Source: Phaeodactylibacter sp.
GTDB lineage: Bacteria; Bacteroidota; Bacteroidia; Chitinophagales; Saprospiraceae
DNA length: 64,000 nt
Direction of reading: 5' to 3'
NCBI RefSeq assembly: GCF_022763345.1
Contig: NZ_JALEGS010000073.1
Coordinates: 21,704-85,703 of the forward strand
This document shows positions 25,981-34,031 of this stretch, in pieces. Each line of letters opens with the position of its first letter. Within the stretch, counting starts at the first letter, position 1. The notes under the pieces were generated by a model, which was not told where the DNA came from, made no database searches, and was given only the letters and a program-made list of their open reading frames with translations. The position numbers and the translations under genes are program-made.

Positions 25981-26583
25981 ATGGATAAGATACCACTCCG
26001 AATACTAGGCCAGGCAAAAAGCGACTCTACACCCGAACACTTCATCATCATCCTTGAAGATGGTAAAGAATCCCGGCGGCTACCTATTGTTATTGGGCCC
26101 TATGAGGCACAGGCTATCGCCATTGGGCTGGAGGGTATTAGCGTGGGCCGGCCGATGACGCATGACCTCCTGAAGAATACCATCGCTGCCTTCCAGGGGG
26201 AGCTCAAAGAAGTGGTCATTGACCGTATCGAAGAGGGCGTATTCCATGCCAGACTACAATGCGAAGATGCTTCAAATCAACAGTTTTCCATTGATGCGCG
26301 CTCTTCAGACGCCATCGCTATGGCCGTTCGCTTCGACTGCCCAATCTATACGTACGAACCCGTTCTTTCTGAAGCGGCCTTGCCAGCAGAGGATACCGAA
26401 ATCATTTACGAAGGCGATGCCCAAGAGCCCGAACCAGTCCCTACTCAACCCGACCCCAACAAGGCCCTACACGAATATTCAAAACAGGAACTGGAGACTT
26501 TTCTGGAACGTGCACTTGAACGGGAAGACTACGAAAGCGCAGCAAAACTTCGCGACACCATCAATAACAAATCCAACAACTAA
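25981..26583 (+). CDS. bifunctional nuclease family protein with UVR-type C-terminus
   Basis: A 200-residue protein. Residues 1-140 are a BFN (DUF151) domain, with the family signature LPIVIGPYEAQAIAIGLEG, RPMTHDLLKN, and DARSSDAIAMAVRFDCPIY. The last 40 residues (LETFLERALEREDYESAAKLRDTI) form a UvrB/UvrC-type helical motif, as is usual in Bacteroidota members of this family. BFN proteins have reported DNase/RNase activity in plants; their bacterial role is unproven. It overlaps tail to tail with pdeM: stop codons share bases 26581-26582. Confidence 0.88.
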   Translation: MDKIPLRILGQAKSDSTPEHFIIILEDGKESRRLPIVIGPYEAQAIAIGLEGISVGRPMTHDLLKNTIAAFQGELKEVVIDRIEEGVFHARLQCEDASNQQFSIDARSSDAIAMAVRFDCPIYTYEPVLSEAALPAEDTEIIYEGDAQEPEPVPTQPDPNKALHEYSKQELETFLERALEREDYESAAKLRDTINNKSNN

Positions 26584-27254
26584 AAAACCTTCAACACACG
26601 CTCCTCCGCCAGTACGTACACCTGGTCTCCCGCCCTGGGCTTGATCACCGCTGTCCCGGTAAATGCCCCAAATGCAGGAAGTAAGACCTGCTGTGCACCA
26701 AACCAAAAACAGGGCAGTCGCATACGCTGCCGCCCCATACCTTCCAAAACTACGCCCGGATGTATATGGCCTGCCAGATTGCAGTATGCTTCCGGGACTT
26801 CCTCCATGGGATGATGCGACAGTAGAAAAGGGCCCACCATGTAAGGCTCTTCATGCACTTGCAATCGCGCGGCCCGGTAAGCTTCAGGGCTAAGAATATC
26901 GTGATTGCCGACCACCAGCTCAAAACTAATGTGGTCATACTGCCCAGTCAGGGCGATCAGTTCCTCCCAATCTGCATTATAATCACTATGGAAAAGGTCG
27001 CCCAAAAACAAGACTCTATCCGGCTGAAAATCCCATAACAAACTCATGATCCGGTCCCAATTCTCCTGCCCTACCGATACAGGTACGGCAATCCCTGCTT
27101 TCCTGAAGTGTTGCGCTTTGCCCAGGTGCAGGTCGGCGATCAAAAGAGCGGCTTCTTCTTCCCAGTACACCGCACGAAAAGGGTGCAGCCAGAAGTGCTG
27201 CCCCTTAATCTCATGCAATTGGATTCCCTTGATTTGGCTCAGGTTATCGTTCAT
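26580..27254 (-). CDS. pdeM: ligase-associated DNA damage response endonuclease PdeM
   Basis: A 224-residue calcineurin-type metallophosphoesterase. Metal-binding motifs are complete: DLH (IADLHLGK near 38), GD (FLGDLFHS near 84), GNHD (near 115), HH (LSHHP near 150) and GHIHPG (near 166). The order and length match PdeM, which is part of the ligase-associated DNA repair set together with an ATP-dependent ligase, an exonuclease and a DEXH helicase. The helicase is present at 28600-31053, but a T9SS esterase gene lies between. The ligase and exonuclease are not in the window. Confidence 0.88.
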   Translation of the reverse strand: MNDNLSQIKGIQLHEIKGQHFWLHPFRAVYWEEEAALLIADLHLGKAQHFRKAGIAVPVSVGQENWDRIMSLLWDFQPDRVLFLGDLFHSDYNADWEELIALTGQYDHISFELVVGNHDILSPEAYRAARLQVHEEPYMVGPFLLSHHPMEEVPEAYCNLAGHIHPGVVLEGMGRQRMRLPCFWFGAQQVLLPAFGAFTGTAVIKPRAGDQVYVLAEERVLKVF

Positions 27255-27260
27255 CGTGGC

Positions 27261-28511
27261 TTACTGAATCACAATACGTTGCCTTACCGCAGCGCCGTGA
27301 TTAGCAGAAGGGCGCAGCTCAATTACATATACGCCTGGTGGCAATGCGGGCAAATCGATCAATTCCGTCGTACCTGCAGTAACAACCTGCTCTGCTACAG
27401 ACACGCCACTTATACTAAACAACCGAAATTGCACTGCCCCGGTATAACCTTCTACTATCAGGCGGAGTGGCTGTTGCGCGGGAAGCGGATTGGGAAAAGC
27501 ACGGACGCTAAACAAGGGCTCCAAAGTCTTTGCATCTGAGATTTCACCACAAATCTGGTCAGCCAGAAACGTAGCCGTTGCCGCTTCCACCTCTGCCTCA
27601 TACTGGTCCGCATTGCTCGTGAAGTAGCTAACGTGCCCGTTGCCCGGATAGGTAATCAGCCGGCTTTCCACGCCCACTGCTTCTGCCTGTTGGTCCATAC
27701 TGAAGCTGCCTTCCAAATAGACCAGCACGATCGGACCCGCGAAGACCAGACCATTTCCATACACCACTACGCCATCGCCCTCGTCGTGCACACTGAATTG
27801 TGGTGGGTCATTGGCATCTATAAAGCTGGCATCCTTGAGCGCGCCGGAATAGTTGACCAACCCAGCTACCGAAGAACTGTACTGATAGTTATCGCTGCTA
27901 TTGCCTTCAATGCCGCCGTTATTCGCAATGATGTTCTGAAGGTAGTTTGGAATATCGTCGGTCTCATCCAAATGGGCAACGTGGGCAGCTGTGATTGCCC
28001 CCGCAGAGATACCACCGGCAAAAATCAGATTGGTATCCACCCGGAACTGATTGGAGGTTGCTGCATCCTCCCTTAAGTATCGGATGGCGGCTTTCATATC
28101 ACCAATCGCCTTGACCACCACATCGTGCATTTGATTGGAATCCAAAGGAATGCCAGCGTCAAAAAGGCGGTAGTCAATGGTGGCTGCCACGTAACCCTTG
28201 CGGGCCAGTGCCCGGCACAGCCCATCAAGATCCTCCCGCTGGCCAAACACAAATGCGCCTCCGAAGGCCATCACCAACGTTGGGCGCACCGATGCCGTAT
28301 CTCCCTCCGGCTCATACACGTCCATAAATAAATCCTGGGAATTGCCGCCAATGGTTGTATTGGACCCAAACTGAACCCCGGTCGTTACAGTCACCGCATC
28401 AAATACATCCTGCCGGTAGCGTTCGCCATCGCAGCTGGAGTAGTCTTGTGAAAAGAGAAGCGTAGCGCCGGTTAGAACCAGCATCCAAGTGAGTAGATGT
28501 CTTTCCTGCAT
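27261..28511 (-). CDS. secreted alpha/beta hydrolase (carboxylesterase-like) with T9SS sorting domain
   Basis: A 416-residue exported hydrolase. Signal peptide (LLTWMLVLTGATLLFSQ), then an esterase fold with the oxyanion segment FGGAF (near 83), nucleophile elbow G-I-S-A-G (S169), and a histidine in PGNGHVSYF near 310. The last 80 residues are a T9SS type A sorting domain (RAFPNPLPAQ to GVYVIELRPSANHG...IVIQ). The enzyme is predicted to sit on the cell surface or be released. It is inserted between pdeM (6-bp gap) and the DNA-repair helicase, on the same strand. Substrate unknown. The ATG at 28511 gives the signal peptide. Confidence 0.88.
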   Translation of the reverse strand: MQERHLLTWMLVLTGATLLFSQDYSSCDGERYRQDVFDAVTVTTGVQFGSNTTIGGNSQDLFMDVYEPEGDTASVRPTLVMAFGGAFVFGQREDLDGLCRALARKGYVAATIDYRLFDAGIPLDSNQMHDVVVKAIGDMKAAIRYLREDAATSNQFRVDTNLIFAGGISAGAITAAHVAHLDETDDIPNYLQNIIANNGGIEGNSSDNYQYSSSVAGLVNYSGALKDASFIDANDPPQFSVHDEGDGVVVYGNGLVFAGPIVLVYLEGSFSMDQQAEAVGVESRLITYPGNGHVSYFTSNADQYEAEVEAATATFLADQICGEISDAKTLEPLFSVRAFPNPLPAQQPLRLIVEGYTGAVQFRLFSISGVSVAEQVVTAGTTELIDLPALPPGVYVIELRPSANHGAAVRQRIVIQ

Positions 28512-28599
28512 GTCGTTTGTATTTAGTAGGCTAATCTTATTTCCGAAAGGTATCATTTTTGTGGCGCTCTCCAAGGCTGAATTTTGACGCCGGCACGTC

Positions 28600-31053
28600 C
28601 TAATCTTTCACTAATTGCAATTTCATACGCTTTATCCGGTCCTCAAGTTTCTCGCTACTGAGCCTTTCCCTCAGCCGGTCCACGATAATAGGAAAGGCAA
28701 ACGGAGTAAAACGCCCCGGATGCGTCAGCACAATTTCCTGCTGACTGATACGATGGAGCGCCGCACGCAACCGGGCTTCTTCCAACTGAAAGGCCAGGAC
28801 CTCCTCATAAGCCTGCATTAGCAGCAGGTTATCCGGTTCATAATCGTTGAAGACCTCAAAAAACAGCTGTGAGCTGGACTGCAGGTGCCGCTCTTTCTTT
28901 TGCTTGCCTGGGTAGCCTTTAAAAACCAGCCCGGCAATACTGGCAATATCACGGAACCGGCGTTTCGCCATTTCCGCTGCGTTAATACTGGCTTGTATAT
29001 CTTCCCGCAGGTTGGCTGTGCTGAACAATCCGGCGCTCAGCGCCTCCTCAATCGGAATCTCCGTGTCTGACAACAGCTCAAACCCATAATCATTCATGGC
29101 GATGGAAAAGCTAATAGGCCTCAGGCGGGAGATACGGTAGGCAATCAACGCCCCCATCCCCTCGTGCACAAAACGCCCCTCATAGGGGTAAACCAACAAG
29201 TGGTGCCCTTCCCGGCTGGTAAAGGACTCCATCAGCAACTCCCCCTCTTTCGGTACCCGGGAGCGGGAAGCCTGCGTCTCAATGAGTGGACTTAGGCTTT
29301 GCAACTCAATATCGGTGAGCTCTGCCCGGCTCAACTGCGCCATTTTGAAGCGCAGAGAAGCTGACAATTGGGAAGACAGGGGCAGTTTCCCGCCCAGCCA
29401 TGCCGGAATTTTCCCTTTCTTCTTGCGGCTCTTTTTGACCTGCACCATCATGTCCTTGATCCGGACCAATTCCAAACTTCGCCCGGCAAACCAAAAGTTG
29501 TCCCCCGGCTTGAGCTGCGTGACAAACCATTCTTCAATTGTACCAATAAACTTACCACTCACATACTTCACCTTCAGAGAGGCATCACTGGTGATGGTGC
29601 CGATCTGCAACCGATGGCGCATGGCAACCCGGCGGCTGTCTACCTTATACAGCCCGCCCTGAACCTCCACTTTATTGTACTCATCGTAGGCTTGCAGGGC
29701 CTGACCTCCCGAACGGATGTAGGCCAGGCACCAGGCCCACTCCTCATCGGTCATGCTGGCGTAAGCAAAAGTGCCTCTGACTTCTGGTAAAATTTCCGCC
29801 GGACGAAATCCTTCAGAAACCGCCAGTGTCACCAGGTACTGCACCAGCACATCAAAGGACCGGATGTAAGGCAGGCGGCTTTCCAGTTCTCCATTTGCAA
29901 TGGCCCGGCGCAATGCAGCTGCTTCGATGAGCTCCAGGGCATGTGTGGGCACAAAGTGGATTTTACTGGTGGCCCCCGGCTGATGCCCGCTTCGGCCGGC
30001 ACGCTGCATAAACCGTGCCACGCCTTTGGGGCTACCAATTTGGATAATGGTTTCCACAGGGCGGAAATCTACACCCAGGTCCAGGCTTGATGTACAAACT
30101 ACAGCTTTCAAACGGGCCTCGTGCAGCGCATCTTCCACCCAGTCCCGCAGTTCCCGGCTGATGGAACCATGATGCATGGCAATGGCACCAGCCAGCTCAG
30201 GCGCTACATCTAGCAGCTTCTGATACCAGATCTCACACTGCGCCCGGGTATTCGTAAAAATGAGGGTACTTTGGCTGCCATTGATAATGGGAATGATCTT
30301 TTCCACCAGTTTAATGCCCAAATGCCCCGCCCAGGGAAAGCGGTCCACCTCATCCGGCAGCACGGATTCAATTTCGATGACTTTGGAGATATCCGCCCGG
30401 ATGACCCGGCATTTTTCAGGGGGTGTATTGCCCATCAGCGCCGCTACCGCTTCTTCCATATTGCCGATGGTAGCAGAAATACCCCATACTTTCAGGTCTG
30501 GTAGAAAGCCTTTGAAGCGGGACAAGGCCAGCTCCATCTGCACGCCGCGCTTGGAACCAATGAGCTCGTGCCATTCGTCGACCACCACGGCTTGCAGGCT
30601 GCCGAAAAATTTGGGGTACCCCTTACTTGCCAGCAGCAGGTGCAGGCTCTCCGGGGTGGTGATGAGCACCTGAGGAGGATTGCGCTTTTGCTTTTGCCGG
30701 GCGCTCGAACTTGTATCGCCGCTACGCACAGCAATTTCCCAGTCCAGCCCCAAATCCTGAGCTGCCCGGTTGATGGCCGATTGTATTTCCTTGGTTAGTG
30801 CACGGATAGGGGTGATCCAAATGGCTTGCAAACCCTTCTTACCATGCTGCGGATGCTCAGCCTGAGCCTGCAAGCATTCCAAAAGTATGGGAATAGCCAT
30901 AGAATAGGTCTTTCCGCTACCGGTAGGGGCATTGACTACCCCGCTGTATCCCTCCAGGTAGGCACGCCAGGCTTCCAGCTGAAAGGGGAAAGCTTTCCAG
31001 CCTTGCTTCTCAAACCAGTCCTGCCCAGTCTTGATCCAGGGGTCATTTGGCAT
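28600..31053 (-). CDS. ligase-associated DNA damage response DEXH-box helicase
   Basis: An 817-residue Lhr-type SF2 helicase. Motif I is NAPTGSGKT (about 44-52), motif II is DEWHELIG, motif III SAT, and the second RecA domain has SLDLGVDF and QRAGRSGHQPG. Long C-terminal extensions follow (about 420-817) as in the ligase-associated helicase group, which unwinds DNA during repair with PdeM and an ATP-dependent ligase. I use the ATG at 31053 (MPNDPWIKTG); an upstream in-frame ATG at 31083 is possible. It lies upstream of the T9SS esterase and pdeM on the same strand, so the three could be co-transcribed. Confidence 0.92.
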   Translation of the reverse strand: MPNDPWIKTGQDWFEKQGWKAFPFQLEAWRAYLEGYSGVVNAPTGSGKTYSMAIPILLECLQAQAEHPQHGKKGLQAIWITPIRALTKEIQSAINRAAQDLGLDWEIAVRSGDTSSSARQKQKRNPPQVLITTPESLHLLLASKGYPKFFGSLQAVVVDEWHELIGSKRGVQMELALSRFKGFLPDLKVWGISATIGNMEEAVAALMGNTPPEKCRVIRADISKVIEIESVLPDEVDRFPWAGHLGIKLVEKIIPIINGSQSTLIFTNTRAQCEIWYQKLLDVAPELAGAIAMHHGSISRELRDWVEDALHEARLKAVVCTSSLDLGVDFRPVETIIQIGSPKGVARFMQRAGRSGHQPGATSKIHFVPTHALELIEAAALRRAIANGELESRLPYIRSFDVLVQYLVTLAVSEGFRPAEILPEVRGTFAYASMTDEEWAWCLAYIRSGGQALQAYDEYNKVEVQGGLYKVDSRRVAMRHRLQIGTITSDASLKVKYVSGKFIGTIEEWFVTQLKPGDNFWFAGRSLELVRIKDMMVQVKKSRKKKGKIPAWLGGKLPLSSQLSASLRFKMAQLSRAELTDIELQSLSPLIETQASRSRVPKEGELLMESFTSREGHHLLVYPYEGRFVHEGMGALIAYRISRLRPISFSIAMNDYGFELLSDTEIPIEEALSAGLFSTANLREDIQASINAAEMAKRRFRDIASIAGLVFKGYPGKQKKERHLQSSSQLFFEVFNDYEPDNLLLMQAYEEVLAFQLEEARLRAALHRISQQEIVLTHPGRFTPFAFPIIVDRLRERLSSEKLEDRIKRMKLQLVKD

Positions 31054-31104
31054 ATCAACAGCATTGCCAAAAGCTAACAGCACGCCGGCAGGATGGTTCT
31101 CATT

Positions 31105-32595
31105 TTATCCGACCAGGCCAATGATGAGGTAAAACAGAGCGGCAATCCCCCCCGCTGTCAGAGCATACGGCAATTGGGTCCGGACGTGGTCAATATGGTC
31201 GGTGGCAGAGGCCATGCTTGAAAGTATGGTCGTATCGGAAATCGGTGAGCAATGGTCCCCAAATACACCGCCCCCCAAAGCTGCGGCTATGGTCATGTAC
31301 ACATCAGCCCCCATTCCTTTAGCCATAGGGACCGCAATGGAAATCATGATGGCAAAAGTGCCCCAGGATGTCCCCGTGGAGAAAGCAATAAAACAACTCA
31401 CCAAAAAAACGATAAAAGGCACCAAATTCGGCGAGAGCCAGGCTTTGGCTACATCTGCCACGTACTGCCCCGTGCCCAGCTCTTTACACACAGCCCCGAT
31501 CGCAAAGGCAAACATCATGAGCAACGCCAGGGGCATCATACCGGAAATGCCCTTTAGCGTAAGATCTATCATCTCCTTCCACTTCATAATGCCCTGGAAC
31601 CGGTAGAGGATCATTGCAAAAAGAGTGGATACAATCACGGCAATGAGCACGGAAGTGGAGCCAGAGCCCTGACCAATCGCGTAGGTAACTTTCTTGAAGA
31701 AGGCGGCTTCGGGCATGCGCTCCATGGCACCTGCCCAGCCGGTCACCGAAAGCATGACGGGCATCATGAGCACCATGACCAGAATAGGCAGCACCATATT
31801 GTAGGCTTTAGGCTTTACCCCCGGAGCCGTCTCCACATCCGTGAGTTCGTCGGAAATCATAGGCTGAGCCCCATCATTGAGTAATTTGCCCTCTTCCCTC
31901 GCCCGGCGTTCCGCTGCCCGCATCGGACCGAAATCCTTCCCGGAAATCACAATAATGAGCACCAAAATAAGCGCCAGAAAGGGGTAAAAGTTATAACCCA
32001 CCGCCCGAATCATCGTAGCAAAGGGGTCTGTAAAACCTTCTGCCACCAGTAGCGACATAATAAACGCCCCCCACCCATTAAACGGAATGATAATGCTTGA
32101 TGGCGCAGAACTACTGTCCGCCACATAGGCTAGTTTTTCGCGGGAAATGCCCAGCTTGTCAAACACCGGCCGGTACAAGGCGCCCACAGTCAGCACTGAA
32201 ATACTCGACTCCACAAAAATGAGCAAGCCGGTCAGCCAGGCCAACAACTGTACAATAATGCGGTTGCTCCCGCTTTGCTTTTGTTCGTAGTGATGCAGCA
32301 GACGGTTGACATGCTTAATGAAGCCTTCCACCCCGCCCGAACGCTGAATGAAAATAATCAGTGCACCGACCAGCGCACAAAACATGATCGTACGGGTATT
32401 GCCAGGCTCCTGAAACACATTGACCAGCGCCTCCACCGTATCGAAGCTGCCCTGTATGGGGTTGAAATCATCGATGATCATCCAACCCAACCAGATCCCA
32501 AACAGAAGGGAAACATAGACCTGCCGCGTCGCAATAGCTAACACAATTGCAATCACCGGGGGCAGGAGGGAAAGAAATCCGTAGTCGCTGGTCAT
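31105..32595 (-). CDS. NhaC-family Na+/H+ antiporter
   Basis: A 496-residue inner-membrane transporter with about 11-12 hydrophobic segments. The NhaC signature regions are present: GAVCKELGTGQYVADVAKAWLSPNLVPFIVFLVSC, FSTGTSWGTFAIMISIAVPMAKG, and AALGGGVFGDHCSPISDTTILSSMAS. It exchanges sodium (or malate/lactate in some homologs) for protons. In a marine organism, sodium extrusion fits well. It begins at 32595 (MTSDYG) with an earlier ATG in frame at 32649. It lies 40 bp downstream of the PBP4 gene on the same strand, so it may be co-transcribed. Confidence 0.88.
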   Translation of the reverse strand: MTSDYGFLSLLPPVIAIVLAIATRQVYVSLLFGIWLGWMIIDDFNPIQGSFDTVEALVNVFQEPGNTRTIMFCALVGALIIFIQRSGGVEGFIKHVNRLLHHYEQKQSGSNRIIVQLLAWLTGLLIFVESSISVLTVGALYRPVFDKLGISREKLAYVADSSSAPSSIIIPFNGWGAFIMSLLVAEGFTDPFATMIRAVGYNFYPFLALILVLIIVISGKDFGPMRAAERRAREEGKLLNDGAQPMISDELTDVETAPGVKPKAYNMVLPILVMVLMMPVMLSVTGWAGAMERMPEAAFFKKVTYAIGQGSGSTSVLIAVIVSTLFAMILYRFQGIMKWKEMIDLTLKGISGMMPLALLMMFAFAIGAVCKELGTGQYVADVAKAWLSPNLVPFIVFLVSCFIAFSTGTSWGTFAIMISIAVPMAKGMGADVYMTIAAALGGGVFGDHCSPISDTTILSSMASATDHIDHVRTQLPYALTAGGIAALFYLIIGLVG

Positions 32596-32635
32596 TTTTA
32601 GGGGAAATATACGCCCGTTGCCTGGCTTTAACAAA

Positions 32636-33967
32636 TCAGAAGTTATCACGGATATACTCCAGCACCTGCTGCATTTCCTTTTTGACGGGGGCAGTGCCCT
32701 GCACGTAGTTGTTGTGCATAAAGCTAAAAATAAGCTCCCGTCCGGAAGCGGTTAGTAAATACCCGCTCAGGCAGTGCTTATTACTCAGGGTACCGGTTTT
32801 GGCAAATACATATGGCTCGCCTTGTCCATTGCTGTAAAGACTTTTAATAGTGCCTGAAACTCCACCGGCGGGGAATACGCTGTGCCGCCAGGCTGCGGGT
32901 TTCTCCTGCCGGATAAGATCAAGCACGCCGACCATCGTCCGGGGCGTAAAAAGGTTATAACGGGACAGCCCAGAGCCGTCGCGCCACAGCAGGCGGTCCG
33001 GTAAGCCGGCATAAAGGCTGTCCTGCGCATAGCGTATAGCTTCAGCTGTGCTTTGACTGCCGGATATTTTCTCCGAACAGGCAAGCAGCAATTGCTCGGC
33101 AATGAAGTTATCACTTTCCTGCATGAGTTTACGGTAAAGCGTATCCGGCACAGCCCGGTAGCGCGTCTTTACGTGCAAGGGCGGCAGATGAGTCAGGTCC
33201 AGGCAACCGACCGGCTTGTGGAGGGTGTCGCTCAGCAGTTGGGCAATTAGTGTGGGCGTGACATTAAAGGGTCGCGTGCGGCCAAAGGGCGGACCGGATA
33301 GTGCAGGGTCATTATACTCAAAGTCGTTGCTATATTCCCTGCGCAGTATCCGGGGGTAAGTGCCGTCCATCCGGGGATTATAGACCAGCCTTTGCTCGAA
33401 GTAGGGGGGATAAGCAGAGATGCCTTCACCGGTTTTGGTACGGCTGAAGTAGACCTGATTGCCGTACAGCGGGAAAGAAGATTTCTCAGGTTGATAGCTG
33501 TACCCGTAGTCATCCCAGGCCCAGCCGGGGCCGAAGCGTTCGTCCTTGTAATTATGTGCGCTGAAGAACAACTGGCAGGTGGTGTCTTTCAACAGCGCTA
33601 ACCCTACCGTATCCCCTGGTAATGCAGGGTGCAGGAACATGGGGTCGCCAGTTCCCCAAATCACCATAGAATCTCCGGTGACGGCATAGCGGAAGGCCGG
33701 GATAGAGTCACCCAACACCCGAAGTGCAGTATAAAGCGTAAAGATTTTAGTATTTGATGCCGGCGTGAAATATTTACCAGCATCTTTCTCTATCAGAAAG
33801 CGCTCCTGCGACGGGTCATAAAGGGCAAAACCAGTAAAGATTTCGCTAAATACCTCCGACTCGTACAGCATACGGTAAAGAATATCCAGGCTTTTGTCTT
33901 CCTGCTCTGGCTGAGCAACTAGGGCAGCGGACATCAAAAGGAAAAATATGGGCAAGCATTGCTTCAT
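32636..33967 (-). CDS. dacB: D-alanyl-D-alanine carboxypeptidase/endopeptidase (PBP4, S13)
   Basis: A 443-residue secreted peptidase with a signal peptide (FFLLMSAALVAQ). The penicillin-binding motifs are SxxK at S71-NT-K74, SDN in QESDNFIAEQLL (near 285) and KTG in FAKTGTLSN (near 395), all intact. PBP4 enzymes trim peptidoglycan peptides or cleave cross-links in the periplasm. A second dacB-like gene lies at 56552-57997 with only moderate similarity. The gene diverges from a beta-lactamase-family gene (64 bp apart). Confidence 0.9.
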   Translation of the reverse strand: MKQCLPIFFLLMSAALVAQPEQEDKSLDILYRMLYESEVFSEIFTGFALYDPSQERFLIEKDAGKYFTPASNTKIFTLYTALRVLGDSIPAFRYAVTGDSMVIWGTGDPMFLHPALPGDTVGLALLKDTTCQLFFSAHNYKDERFGPGWAWDDYGYSYQPEKSSFPLYGNQVYFSRTKTGEGISAYPPYFEQRLVYNPRMDGTYPRILRREYSNDFEYNDPALSGPPFGRTRPFNVTPTLIAQLLSDTLHKPVGCLDLTHLPPLHVKTRYRAVPDTLYRKLMQESDNFIAEQLLLACSEKISGSQSTAEAIRYAQDSLYAGLPDRLLWRDGSGLSRYNLFTPRTMVGVLDLIRQEKPAAWRHSVFPAGGVSGTIKSLYSNGQGEPYVFAKTGTLSNKHCLSGYLLTASGRELIFSFMHNNYVQGTAPVKKEMQQVLEYIRDNF

Positions 33968-33988
33968 GGGAATTGGAGTTCAGATGTG

Positions 33989-33996
33989 TACTTTTG
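33989..33996 (+). promoter_or_regulatory. -7 element upstream of the GH3-like/beta-lactamase gene
   Basis: tacttttg matches TAnnTTTG exactly, 36 nt before the ATG at 34032. A TTG at normal -33 spacing is not found, so promoter status is tentative. Confidence 0.45.
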
Positions 33997-34031
33997 TTGC
34001 AGCACATTAATATGACAAAATATAAACTTAA

